A DNA stretch of 13,160 nucleotides from Bacilli bacterium (GTDB lineage Bacteria > Bacillota_I > Bacilli_A > RF39 > UBA660), in NCBI GenBank assembly GCA_017888105.1, contig JAGHGS010000154.1, forward strand, positions 1 to 13,160, in the 5' to 3' direction. The position numbers and the translations under genes are program-made. Numbering within the stretch: the stretch's first letter is position 1; each line of letters begins with the position of its first letter. Positions 5,729 to 12,507 of this stretch are shown here, piece by piece. The notes under the pieces are model-generated. The model was not told the DNA's origin and searched no databases. It was given only the letters and a program-made list of their open reading frames with translations.

Positions 5729-5764
5729 CGAATAAGTGAGACATTTTTTAGCAAACTAATGAGA
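5723..5764. promoter_or_regulatory. Possible operator: repeated TGAGA/TCTCA motifs between divergent genes
   Basis: TCTCA (5723-5727) and TGAGA (5737-5741) form an inverted pair over the -35 box of the zinc-ribbon gene. Another TGAGA occurs at 5760-5764, near the start of the divergent regulator gene. Spacing and position suit a repressor site, but the arms are only 5 bp long, so this is tentative. Confidence 0.3.
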
Positions 5765-5792
5765 AAATATAGTAATAAGAGGTGATGCTATT

Positions 5793-6041
5793 TTGATTAA
5801 TAAAAAAGACGAAAACTATATTTATTATCTAGTGGCGTATAACCTTAAAAGACTTCGGAAAAAAAGAGGATTAACGCAAAGTGAATTCGCTGAAAAATGT
5901 TCTTATAGTAGTGGCTTTATTATGAATATTGAAAGTGAAAAATATCATCAAACTTTTAGTTTAGGAACTTTATGGACTTTTTCTAAAGTTTTAGACGTAG
6001 ATATCAGAGATTTATTTACCCCTATTGAAGAGGAAAAATAA
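5793..6041 (+). CDS. XRE/Cro-CI family transcriptional regulator
   Basis: An 82-aa single-domain HTH protein. Residues 13-76 hold a Cro/CI fold with the core LTQSEFAEKCSYSSGFIMNI and the closing F-S-K-V-L-D-V-D-I-R-D-L-F typical of XRE proteins. Start is TTG at 5793, with AGAGGTG (5778-5784) 8 nt upstream; the ATG at 5784 is out of frame and closes after three codons. It is divergent from the double zinc-ribbon gene and its upstream region contains repeated TGAGA motifs, so autoregulation and control of the neighbour are plausible. A hairpin terminator follows. The signal it senses is unknown. Confidence 0.82.
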   Translation: MINKKDENYIYYLVAYNLKRLRKKRGLTQSEFAEKCSYSSGFIMNIESEKYHQTFSLGTLWTFSKVLDVDIRDLFTPIEEEK

Positions 6042-6042
6042 A

Positions 6043-6073
6043 AGAAGCTAGAATATCATTTAGCTTCTTTTTT
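6043..6073. terminator. Bidirectional terminator between convergent genes
   Basis: AGAAGCTA (6043-6050) pairs with TAGCTTCT (6061-6068) around a 10-nt loop. T's follow on the plus strand, and A's before the stem give T's on the minus strand. It can end both the XRE gene and the trmD operon. Confidence 0.8.
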
Positions 6074-6524
6074 ATCTTGCTTTTCCTCGTTCCTCTTTAT
6101 TTATTAATTCTTGTTCTTTTATTAATTTAAAATCAATTATTTTTACTCTAAGTTCATTTTCTAACACTTTTAATCTTTTTAATAGTTCTTCCGCTTCTTT
6201 CTTTTTTAAGAAACGTTCATATTTATTAATAATGATTGTCCTAAGTCTTGCTACTTCATCTAGGGCTAACATTAAATTAGTACCCGTACTTTCATCATCA
6301 AAATCACTATTATTAAAAAAGTATTCTACTATTTTTTGATATTTTTTATTAAAATTATAGCATATTAAACTCGTTGTAATATCAGGGCTAACAATAATTA
6401 ATTCTTTTATTTTTAGAGAACCGCTCTTATTTTTTTTAATAGGATAATGAAACCCTTGAATATTATAATCAAAGCTTTCTAATTCATAAATATCATCTAA
6501 TTTTTTAATAGTAAAACACTTCAT
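6072..6524 (-). CDS. Hypothetical 150-aa protein, last gene of the trmD operon
   Basis: I do not recognise the family. The first 90 residues look globular, with alternating hydrophobic segments (SLKIKELIIVSPDI, TTSLICYNF). Residues 92-146 are Leu/Lys/Glu-rich and likely form a long helix or coiled coil. There is no signal peptide or membrane segment, so it should be cytoplasmic. Its TAGGTGA ribosome site overlaps the trmD stop codon and only 8 nt separate the genes, so it is almost certainly co-transcribed with trmD. The shared terminator lies right after its stop. A role connected with tRNA or ribosome maturation is a context-only guess. Confidence 0.7.
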   Translation of the reverse strand: MKCFTIKKLDDIYELESFDYNIQGFHYPIKKNKSGSLKIKELIIVSPDITTSLICYNFNKKYQKIVEYFFNNSDFDDESTGTNLMLALDEVARLRTIIINKYERFLKKKEAEELLKRLKVLENELRVKIIDFKLIKEQELINKEERGKAR

Positions 6525-6532
6525 AATTTCAC

Positions 6533-7198
6533 CTACTTCATTAAATCTGGTCTTTTTTCTTTCGTAACTCTTATTTGCTCACTTTTGCGATATTCATCTA
6601 TTTTTTTATGGTCACCACTAAGTAATACTTCTGGTACTTTTAATCCTCTAAACTCTCGAGGTTTTGTATAAACAGGATAATCTAGTAAATTATCTTTAAA
6701 GGATTCATTTTGAAATGACTCACTATCAATAACCCCGGGAATAAATCTAGTAATACAATCCGTAATAGCCATCGCCGGTATCTCTCCGCCGGTTAAAACA
6801 TAATCACCTATACTAATTTCCCCATCAACAAAGTTTTTAATTCGCTCATCAAAGCCTTCATAATGACCACATACTAAAATTAAATGTTTAGTACTTTCAT
6901 AAATGGTTCCTGCTAGATAATCATTAAAAATTTGACCTTGAGGTGACATTAAATATACTTTCGCATCATCTGTTTTCACTGATTCAATTGCTCTTACAAC
7001 TGGCTCACACATAAGAACCATGCCACTTCCCCCACCATATGGCGTATCATCTACTTGACCATTTTTTAAGAGCGTAAAATCTCTTATATTAATTAAATTA
7101 ATTTCCACCAAACCTTTTTGGGTAGCTCTTTTAATAATACTTTCGCCAATAAATCCTTCAAACATTTTAGGAAAAAGAGTTAAAATATCAATTCTCAT
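6533..7198 (-). CDS. trmD: tRNA (guanine-N1)-methyltransferase TrmD
   Basis: TrmD transfers a methyl group from S-adenosylmethionine to N1 of G37 in tRNAs that read CNN/GNN-type codons, preventing frameshifts. The 221-aa protein has all main SPOUT-class markers: DDTPYGGGSGM (50-60), LVCGHYEGFDERI (108-120), SIGDYVLTGGE (129-139), the L-L-D-Y-P-V-Y-T-K-P-R-E-F block (171-183), which lies in the region that carries the catalytic Asp in the family, and LLSGDHKKI (192-200). The knot-forming SAM site is intact. It is slightly shorter than E. coli TrmD (about 255 aa), at the C-terminus. It is translationally coupled to rimM by an ATGA overlap and followed by an unknown gene after 8 nt. rplS, the usual downstream partner, is not here. 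Confidence 0.97.
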   Translation of the reverse strand: MRIDILTLFPKMFEGFIGESIIKRATQKGLVEINLINIRDFTLLKNGQVDDTPYGGGSGMVLMCEPVVRAIESVKTDDAKVYLMSPQGQIFNDYLAGTIYESTKHLILVCGHYEGFDERIKNFVDGEISIGDYVLTGGEIPAMAITDCITRFIPGVIDSESFQNESFKDNLLDYPVYTKPREFRGLKVPEVLLSGDHKKIDEYRKSEQIRVTKEKRPDLMK

Positions 7199-7686
7199 AT
7201 TATCAAATCCTTAATATTTTCGCCATGTATTTCTTTTTTTGGCACGTCAACTTCTTTTATATAATAATTATTATAAGGGATATAATAATTTTTTGCAAAT
7301 GATACATATAATAATTTTCCAGCTTTATTATCATAAATATCTGCTACTACCCCTAATTCTTCTTTATCACAAATAACTTTCATCCCAATTAAATCTTCTA
7401 AGAGGTATTCATCTGCTTTTAAATTTAAATCTTCTTTATTAATATATACTTTTTCTCCTTTATATTTTAAGACAAAATTAATATCCTCTATTCCTTTAAA
7501 GGTAAGCATATCAAAAGTTTTATGATGTCTATAAGTATTAATTGTCTGTTCTTCACGATTATTGCCAATATAAACTTTGAAACCAGGTTTAAAAATCAAG
7601 TTTTTTTCTTCAAAATTACTTAAAAGACGAACTTCTCCTTTAATCCCATGCGTATTCACAATTTTTCCTACATAAATTAAATTCAT
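7195..7686 (-). CDS. rimM: 16S rRNA processing protein RimM
   Basis: RimM binds ribosomal protein S19 and assists maturation of the 30S head. The 163-aa protein has the N-terminal RimM domain with the signature VGKIVNTHGIKGEVR (6-20). A C-terminal PRC-barrel domain begins near D-E-Y-L-L-E-D-L-I-G-M (92-102) and includes AGKLLYV and YIPYN elements. The length is normal. It overlaps trmD by ATGA at its 3' end and overlaps the preceding 113-aa gene by ATGA at its 5' end, so all three are coupled in translation. In most Firmicutes rpsP and a KH-protein gene lie upstream; here the upstream neighbours are instead an unknown gene and a TrmH-type methyltransferase. Confidence 0.95.
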   Translation of the reverse strand: MNLIYVGKIVNTHGIKGEVRLLSNFEEKNLIFKPGFKVYIGNNREEQTINTYRHHKTFDMLTFKGIEDINFVLKYKGEKVYINKEDLNLKADEYLLEDLIGMKVICDKEELGVVADIYDNKAGKLLYVSFAKNYYIPYNNYYIKEVDVPKKEIHGENIKDLII

Positions 7687-8024
7687 TTTCTTCGCCTTCT
7701 TTCAAATGGTACATTTTCTAAAAGTCGAAAAGATACTTCGTACTTTAATGTTTTCTTTCTTATTAGGGGTTTTATGAATGTATGCGAATATCCTTTTTTC
7801 ATTAAAGCTTGTTTTAATAACATCATGTATTCTAAATATCCTAGAGGTGTTATACGTTTATAACCACTTTCATGATATAGCATTTCATCTTCTAATTCAT
7901 AATGGATTTTATTATTATCAATGGCGGTAATGATGCGAATATGATCGGTACAATCGATATTGTCTTTCAAAATATTTAAAACGTATTTATCCGCTTCTTC
8001 TTTACTTAATTTTATTGTGTCCAT
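7683..8024 (-). CDS. Hypothetical 113-aa protein between trmH and rimM
   Basis: I recognise no domain. It is a soluble protein with an acidic first half (KLSKEEADKYVLNILKDN) and a mixed middle (HIRIITAIDNNKIHYELEDE). A helical Met/Leu-rich stretch follows (LGYLEYMMLLKQALMKKGY), and the tail is strongly basic (FERRRRK), which could touch RNA. GAGGTAAG precedes ATG 8024 and lies inside the end of the trmH gene, which it overlaps by 23 nt. At its own end it shares ATGA with rimM. Such tight coupling argues it is a real protein made in fixed proportion with RimM. It is not obviously YlqD or the YlqC KH protein, which occupy this place in Bacillus. Confidence 0.75.
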   Translation of the reverse strand: MDTIKLSKEEADKYVLNILKDNIDCTDHIRIITAIDNNKIHYELEDEMLYHESGYKRITPLGYLEYMMLLKQALMKKGYSHTFIKPLIRKKTLKYEVSFRLLENVPFERRRRK

Positions 8025-8742
8025 CGCTACTTACCTCATAAAATATGATACTTGCTGCTACTCCAGCATTTAAGCTTTCACAGCTAATATTAATGTGAAT
8101 CATTTCATCACACCATTCCTCTAAATTTTTATTCATGCCATTTCCTTCATTTCCAATAATTATCGCCGTTTTATTAGAAAATGTGATTTCTTGTAAGTTT
8201 ACCCCGTTTACTACATCCGTTCCATATATTTGATAGTCTTTATTTTTTAACTCTGGTAATGCTTCTTTTAAATCTTTTCTAATAATATTTAAATCAAATA
8301 GCATTCCTTCACTAGCACGAATTACTTTATCATTATATAAATCCACAGTATCATTACTCAGTATTAAAGTATTGATATGAAAGGCGACTGCGCTTCTAAT
8401 AATTGTACCAAGATTACCAGGATCTTGAATGTTATCTAGCAAGCAAACATTTCCGGTAATTTCTTTTTCTATTTGTTTTTTACAAACTCCTATTACTTTG
8501 GTACTACTTACTTGACTTGATAGCTTTTTCATAATACTATCCGTTACTAAGTAAAAAGGAATTCCCGGTATTTCCGTTTGTTCATCATTAGATATAACTT
8601 CTACTACCGAATTATTTAACATGGCACTATTTAATAAATGATCTCCTTCTACTAGAAATAAACCCGATTCATCGCGATATTTCTTTTCTTTTAGCTTTGC
8701 CCAGTTTTTTACTTTGTTATTGTTTAATGATTCTATTTTCAA
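8002..8742 (-). CDS. TrmH/SpoU-family RNA 2'-O-methyltransferase
   Basis: A 246-aa SPOUT-class enzyme expected to methylate a ribose 2'-OH in rRNA or tRNA with S-adenosylmethionine. An N-terminal SpoU substrate-binding domain (about 28-90, F-L-V-E-G-D-H-L-L) precedes the catalytic domain. Three motifs are intact: DNIQDPGNLGTIIRSA (103-118, with conserved Asn109 and Arg116), IIIGNEGNGM (194-203) and INISCESLNAGVAASIIFYE (217-236). It resembles the B. subtilis YsgA type; the exact target nucleotide cannot be told. The C-terminus runs a few residues past the usual end and overlaps the next gene by 23 nt. It overlaps the metallopeptidase gene upstream by ATGA. Confidence 0.92.
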   Translation of the reverse strand: MKIESLNNNKVKNWAKLKEKKYRDESGLFLVEGDHLLNSAMLNNSVVEVISNDEQTEIPGIPFYLVTDSIMKKLSSQVSSTKVIGVCKKQIEKEITGNVCLLDNIQDPGNLGTIIRSAVAFHINTLILSNDTVDLYNDKVIRASEGMLFDLNIIRKDLKEALPELKNKDYQIYGTDVVNGVNLQEITFSNKTAIIIGNEGNGMNKNLEEWCDEMIHINISCESLNAGVAASIIFYEVSSDGHNKIK

Positions 8743-9383
8743 TGTTCCCTTAACTCCTTTCTTGCTTTTTTATAATTGGGATAATATGTACTTACTAATG
8801 CCCAAAAGGCGGCACTGTGATCGTGATGCGTAAAATGACTAAATTCGTGAATGATTACATAATCGATAATGCTTCTTTCGTATTTTATGAGTTCAGAATT
8901 TAGAGTAACGGTCTTTTTTACATAATTACATACGCCCCATCTAGTCTTCATTTTTCTTACTTTTAATGTAAATGGTGGAATATTAGGCATTATTTCTAAT
9001 ATTTTATTAACTTCTTCCCTAAATATTTTTTTGGTTAAATTGCTAATATATTTATCTAAAGTATTCTTACTATTTACATAAATAATTCCATCATCAAAAG
9101 TAACATCATGGTAATTTTCATTTATTTTTATATCATATTTTAAGCCTAAAATTCTTGTTTCATCTTCCCTGTCTTGTTTATTTTTACTTCGCATATACAT
9201 TTTTGCTAAAGATTTTTCATTTTCCTTTATGAGCTTTAAAACTTTTTTCGTACTTATCCTTGGATGAACTGTTACTACTAATTCATTTTGATCATTAAAG
9301 CGAAAGTAAATATTTTTATTGTTTTTACGAATAATCTTTATATTTACGATTTCGCCATTTAAAATTATTTCTAATTCTTCCAT
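8739..9383 (-). CDS. YgjP-like zinc metallopeptidase family protein (DUF45/M48-type)
   Basis: A 214-aa protein of the YgjP/DUF45 family. It has the zinc-binding HEFSH (179-183) with Glu180 as candidate catalytic base and a probable third ligand His189 in the HHDHSAAFW segment. The family marker MKTRWGVC (145-152) is present; most relatives have RWGSC, so Ser is replaced by Val here. There is no membrane segment. The physiological substrate is unclear; E. coli YgjP has been described as a nucleotide phosphohydrolase, whereas the fold suggests a peptidase. It overlaps natB by one base (TAATG) upstream and trmH by ATGA downstream, so it is part of the same operon. Confidence 0.9.
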   Translation of the reverse strand: MEELEIILNGEIVNIKIIRKNNKNIYFRFNDQNELVVTVHPRISTKKVLKLIKENEKSLAKMYMRSKNKQDREDETRILGLKYDIKINENYHDVTFDDGIIYVNSKNTLDKYISNLTKKIFREEVNKILEIMPNIPPFTLKVRKMKTRWGVCNYVKKTVTLNSELIKYERSIIDYVIIHEFSHFTHHDHSAAFWALVSTYYPNYKKARKELREH

Positions 9384-10528
9384 TAACTAAATAACACTTT
9401 CTCACTTTTATATTCTTTAATAATTATTTTTAAGACTACAGCGATAATAATAATGGTTGAAGCAAGCATCAAAATAATATGAGTATAATTTATCACTCCA
9501 CTCGTAATATCTGTGAATATTAAAGTATAATTGATAAAAGGAATAATTGCATATAAATTAGTTGTTGTAATACCAATCATAAATACGATCATACTTGGAA
9601 AGAAAGAAATGAAAGTGAGTGGTGTTAAAGCACTTTGTGCTTCCTTAAATGATTTTGATTTACTTGCAATGGCTATACATAGCTCACTAATTAAGAAGGA
9701 ATAAGCAATAATTACAATAATCGCAAAAATTAGGCTTGATGCGGATAACATTAAATTCATTCCCTCATATATTGTAAACATATCATTGGCTATCTTTAGA
9801 GATATAACAGCCAAAACTAAACTTAACAAGCCTGTAATAATTGATGACAAACTAACACTTAAAAATTTACCTATGATTATATCTTTGCTTTTAATTGGGA
9901 ATGTAAGTAATGTTTCTAATGTTCCTCTTTCTTTTTCACCAGCCGTTGCATCTGTTGCTGGATATGTTGCAGATACTGTTATGGCCATCATGATAAAGAA
10001 GAAAGCATAACTAATTACATAACTTGCAAAAAAGTTTTCTTCTGCCTGAATATTTTCTTCTAAGACAATAATATCCATTACTTCTTCTGGATCCACATTA
10101 TGATTTGCTAAATAATCAGTTTGTAAGTATTTTTTATATGCACTAAAATAACTTTCTACTAAATTAGATGCATACGTGCTGGTATCACTATCATCACCAT
10201 TTATGGTATACACATTATTCTCTTTTGTTACATATAAATCAATTTCGCCATTTTGAAATTGTTCTTCTAAATTTTCTTCTGTGTCAATTACAGCATTGAT
10301 TTCTAATTCTTCCGTAATATTTTTTTCGACATCAGTTAATTCATAATCAAACCCAATTGTGTTATAGTCTGTCACAGGCATATTCATTTGACTTTCAAAT
10401 AAAGCAGACATACCAATTACAAGTAAAGGAATAAATATTGGTATAATAAGCATCATAGATAGAGATTTTTTATCACGAAACATCTCTCTTAATTCTTTTT
10501 TTAAAATATTAAATACATTATTCTTCAT
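9383..10528 (-). CDS. natB: ABC-2 type exporter permease, NatB-like
   Basis: A 381-aa membrane component of an ABC exporter. The cytoplasmic N-terminus ILKKELREMFRDKKSL is followed by a first helix (about 24-46) and a large extracytoplasmic domain (about 47-168). At least five further helices lie within 170-372. The cytoplasmic loop with T-A-G-E-K-E-R-G-T-L-E-T-L-L-T-F-P (194-210) is the diagnostic coupling segment of NatB/CcmB-like permeases. Length matches B. subtilis NatB, which with NatA exports sodium. The substrate here is not proven and could be a peptide or drug. It overlaps natA by 11 nt; its GGGGGAT ribosome site lies inside the natA 3' end. Confidence 0.88.
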   Translation of the reverse strand: MKNNVFNILKKELREMFRDKKSLSMMLIIPIFIPLLVIGMSALFESQMNMPVTDYNTIGFDYELTDVEKNITEELEINAVIDTEENLEEQFQNGEIDLYVTKENNVYTINGDDSDTSTYASNLVESYFSAYKKYLQTDYLANHNVDPEEVMDIIVLEENIQAEENFFASYVISYAFFFIMMAITVSATYPATDATAGEKERGTLETLLTFPIKSKDIIIGKFLSVSLSSIITGLLSLVLAVISLKIANDMFTIYEGMNLMLSASSLIFAIIVIIAYSFLISELCIAIASKSKSFKEAQSALTPLTFISFFPSMIVFMIGITTTNLYAIIPFINYTLIFTDITSGVINYTHIILMLASTIIIIAVVLKIIIKEYKSEKVLFS

Positions 10529-11276
10529 TTTTATCCCCCTCTATTAATTTAAAGAATGCATCTCTTAAATTGGTAGTTTCGGTATCTTTCTTTATTTTTG
10601 CAGGTGTTCCTTCATCAATAATTACACCTTTATTTATCATAATTACTTTATCACATATATTTTCAGCTTCTTCCATATAGTGAGTAGAATACAAAATGGT
10701 TTTTCCTTTTTTCTTTTCCTCTTTGATAAAGTTTAAGATAATTTGACTGGATATGATGTCTAGTCCACTCGTTGCTTCATCTAAAATATAATATTTGGGA
10801 TTATGAATTAGACAACGAGCAATATTTACCCTTTGGGTTTGACCAGTGGATAGTGAGCCAATGCGATTATAGAGAAATGATTCCATATTAAGTACTTTTG
10901 CTATCTCTATAATTCTTGCTTCGGCATCATTTTTTTCTACTCCATAAATATCTGCACACATATGAAGTAGTTCATAACAACTTAAAGTATTATAGATTTT
11001 GGTATTTCCTGATAAATAAGCAATATTTTTCTTAATTTCTGTTTCGTTATCATGATAGTTTAGTCCATCAAAAGTAACTGTGCCACTTGTTGGTTCTAAA
11101 ATACCGGCGATAATACGTAAAAATGTCGTTTTGCCAGCTCCATTTGGACCTAAAATACCAATAATTTCGCCATCATGAGCTTCCACACTAATACCATTAT
11201 TGGCATAAAATTCAATACGTTCTTTTTTCTTTGTTAATTTTACAAATTTCTTTTTAATATTTTCTGCTTTTAACAT
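10518..11276 (-). CDS. natA: ABC transporter ATP-binding protein, NatA-like
   Basis: The 252-aa ATPase that would power the adjacent permease. Walker A is GPNGAGKTT (43-51), the signature motif is LSTGQ (142-146; the family standard is LSGGQ), Walker B is YYILDE (162-167) and the switch His is in STHYMEEAE (197-205, His199). The Q-loop position reads AYLSGNTKIYNTLS (86-99), lacking the usual Gln; this SGxT-Y form is what I recall from NatA proteins and supports the assignment. GAGGTG precedes ATG 11276. A TATAAT -10 lies about 20 nt upstream (11302-11297), making this the probable first gene of the eight-gene operon that runs to 6072. Confidence 0.92.
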   Translation of the reverse strand: MLKAENIKKKFVKLTKKKERIEFYANNGISVEAHDGEIIGILGPNGAGKTTFLRIIAGILEPTSGTVTFDGLNYHDNETEIKKNIAYLSGNTKIYNTLSCYELLHMCADIYGVEKNDAEARIIEIAKVLNMESFLYNRIGSLSTGQTQRVNIARCLIHNPKYYILDEATSGLDIISSQIILNFIKEEKKKGKTILYSTHYMEEAENICDKVIMINKGVIIDEGTPAKIKKDTETTNLRDAFFKLIEGDKNEE

Positions 11277-11296
11277 ATTTGCACCTCAAAATTAAT

Positions 11297-11302
11297 TATA
11301 CT
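11297..11302 (-). promoter_or_regulatory. -10 element for the natA-natB-...-trmD operon
   Basis: TATAAT on the minus strand upstream of natA; no convincing -35 at 16-18 nt. It is the only candidate seen in the short gap before natA, and the preceding gene ends in its own terminator. Confidence 0.4.
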
Positions 11303-11362
11303 AAATAACAAAGATAAATACTATTCTTTTTCTTTATTTTCTAGTTCTTTTTTTTATCAAAT

Positions 11363-11388
11363 TAAAAATCCGTCTTAATTTAACGGAT
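11363..11388 (-). terminator. Terminator after the DUF488-type gene
   Basis: On the minus strand ATCCGT (11388-11383) pairs with ACGGAT (11373-11368) around a 9-nt loop, followed by T's. It separates this gene from natA. Confidence 0.8.
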
Positions 11389-11390
11389 CT

Positions 11391-12038
11391 TTAGCTCTTT
11401 TTATTTCGGCATAAGCTTTTATACTCATCTTCTGCTTGATCAGCATTACATCTCAAAAAACAGGCAAATTGTCTATAATCATCATAACATTCTCCAGTTT
11501 TACTTTCTAACTCATCTGCTAGTAATTCAAGTTTTTCCCCTTTTTCAAATAAATATAATGCTCTTAAAGAAGTAAAACCACGCATATTTCTATTAAATCT
11601 CATTGCATCTTCTAAATACTCTTTAATATATTCTGGTCTATCAACTTCTTCTATTTGATAATCTTTTACTTTCACTTCCGGAACGGTTTCTCCAAGCAAT
11701 ATTTCAAACCATGCTGCAATAATATGTCTATGACAAAAATCAGTGTTTGGTTCATAACTTAACAAAATACGATTATTTAGTTCATTATAAACTTCTTGTG
11801 GATTTAACTTTGATAAAACTTGATTCCAATATTCCTGAACATAATAACGATTATTGGCCTCTTCCGAGATTTTTCCCTTATTATTATTATGCCAAACGTG
11901 CCAAATGTAAGGTTCTGGTACTAACTTAGAATAATACTCGCCATGATAATCGGGATTATCTAATCCAAGATGTTTAGATATAGCAACAGGAGCAAATCGA
12001 TCAGACTGAAAGCTCCTATAATTACTTGTGCAAATCAT
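11391..12038 (-). CDS. DUF488-type protein with C-terminal extension
   Basis: A 215-aa cytoplasmic protein. Residues 1-120 match the layout I know from DUF488 proteins: a starting I-C-T-S-N-Y strand, a Tyr/Trp-rich middle, K-L-N-P-Q-E-V-Y-N-E-L (77-87), then ILLSYEPNTDFCHRHIIAAW (91-110) holding the CHRH motif (102-105). DUF488 has no settled biochemical role. The C-terminal 90 residues are acidic, contain several Cys residues (SKTGECYDDYRQFACFLRC) and are not recognised. A very strong AAGGAGGAG precedes ATG 12038, preceded in turn by a good promoter. A terminator follows, so it is a single-gene unit. Confidence 0.68.
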   Translation of the reverse strand: MICTSNYRSFQSDRFAPVAISKHLGLDNPDYHGEYYSKLVPEPYIWHVWHNNNKGKISEEANNRYYVQEYWNQVLSKLNPQEVYNELNNRILLSYEPNTDFCHRHIIAAWFEILLGETVPEVKVKDYQIEEVDRPEYIKEYLEDAMRFNRNMRGFTSLRALYLFEKGEKLELLADELESKTGECYDDYRQFACFLRCNADQAEDEYKSLCRNKKS

Positions 12039-12076
12039 TTATTTTTCTCCTCCTTAAAATATCCCTTTTTATCGTT

Positions 12077-12105
12077 TTTATAACATTATTCTAACACATT
12101 ATCAA
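12077..12105 (-). promoter_or_regulatory. Promoter of the DUF488-type gene
   Basis: On the minus strand: -35 TTGATA (12105-12100), a 17-nt spacer and -10 TATAAA (12082-12077), about 40 nt before the start codon. Confidence 0.65.
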
Positions 12106-12112
12106 ATTTGTG

Positions 12113-12475
12113 TCATCTCTTATTTTCCATTTCTTTTTTTATCCATGTCATAATAATACTCACAATATAATCTAGTTCTTCTTTTGTTAACTCTCTTCCT
12201 TTCGGGATACGATACCATTTTGATAAACAATTCCGACAACAGGTTGCAGTTGCATGGCAAGCAATAAAAACAGGATGGCCTTTCATTGGCGTTTGTTTCC
12301 CATCATTCGGAATATAAGCTGGAGCAAGTCTAACCTCTAGTAGTTCGTAAGCATGTTTTTCAATTACTTCTAGACCTTTTTCTTGCACATAAGTTCTTTC
12401 TTTTTCTTTTAAGTGGAAACTATTTCTAAACTTTGATTTAGATAGTGAATATAACATTTCATCAATTTTTTTCAT
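12113..12475 (-). CDS. DUF4186 family protein
   Basis: A 120-aa protein closely fitting the DUF4186 family (from memory): SKFRNSFHLKEKERTYVQEK (14-33), RLAPAYIPNDGKQTPMKGHP (49-68) and the Cys/His motif HATATCCRNCLSKW (74-87, with Cys79, Cys80, Cys83), then IPKGRELT. The Cys/His cluster suggests metal or nucleic-acid binding, but the function is unknown. Start ATG 12475 has no Shine-Dalgarno sequence. The hairpin terminator of the upstream dehydrogenase gene ends only about 6 nt before it, so how it is transcribed and translated is unclear. A GATAAT in that hairpin could be a -10 for a near-leaderless message. Confidence 0.88.
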   Translation of the reverse strand: MKKIDEMLYSLSKSKFRNSFHLKEKERTYVQEKGLEVIEKHAYELLEVRLAPAYIPNDGKQTPMKGHPVFIACHATATCCRNCLSKWYRIPKGRELTKEELDYIVSIIMTWIKKEMENKR

Positions 12476-12481
12476 GATTTT

Positions 12482-12507
12482 AAAAAAGATTATCGTTTGA
12501 TAATCTT
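12482..12507 (-). terminator. Terminator of the dehydrogenase gene
   Basis: On the minus strand AAGATTATC (12507-12499) pairs with GATAATCTT (12494-12486) around a 4-nt loop and is followed by T's. The stop codon of the dehydrogenase gene is partly within the stem. Confidence 0.85.
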
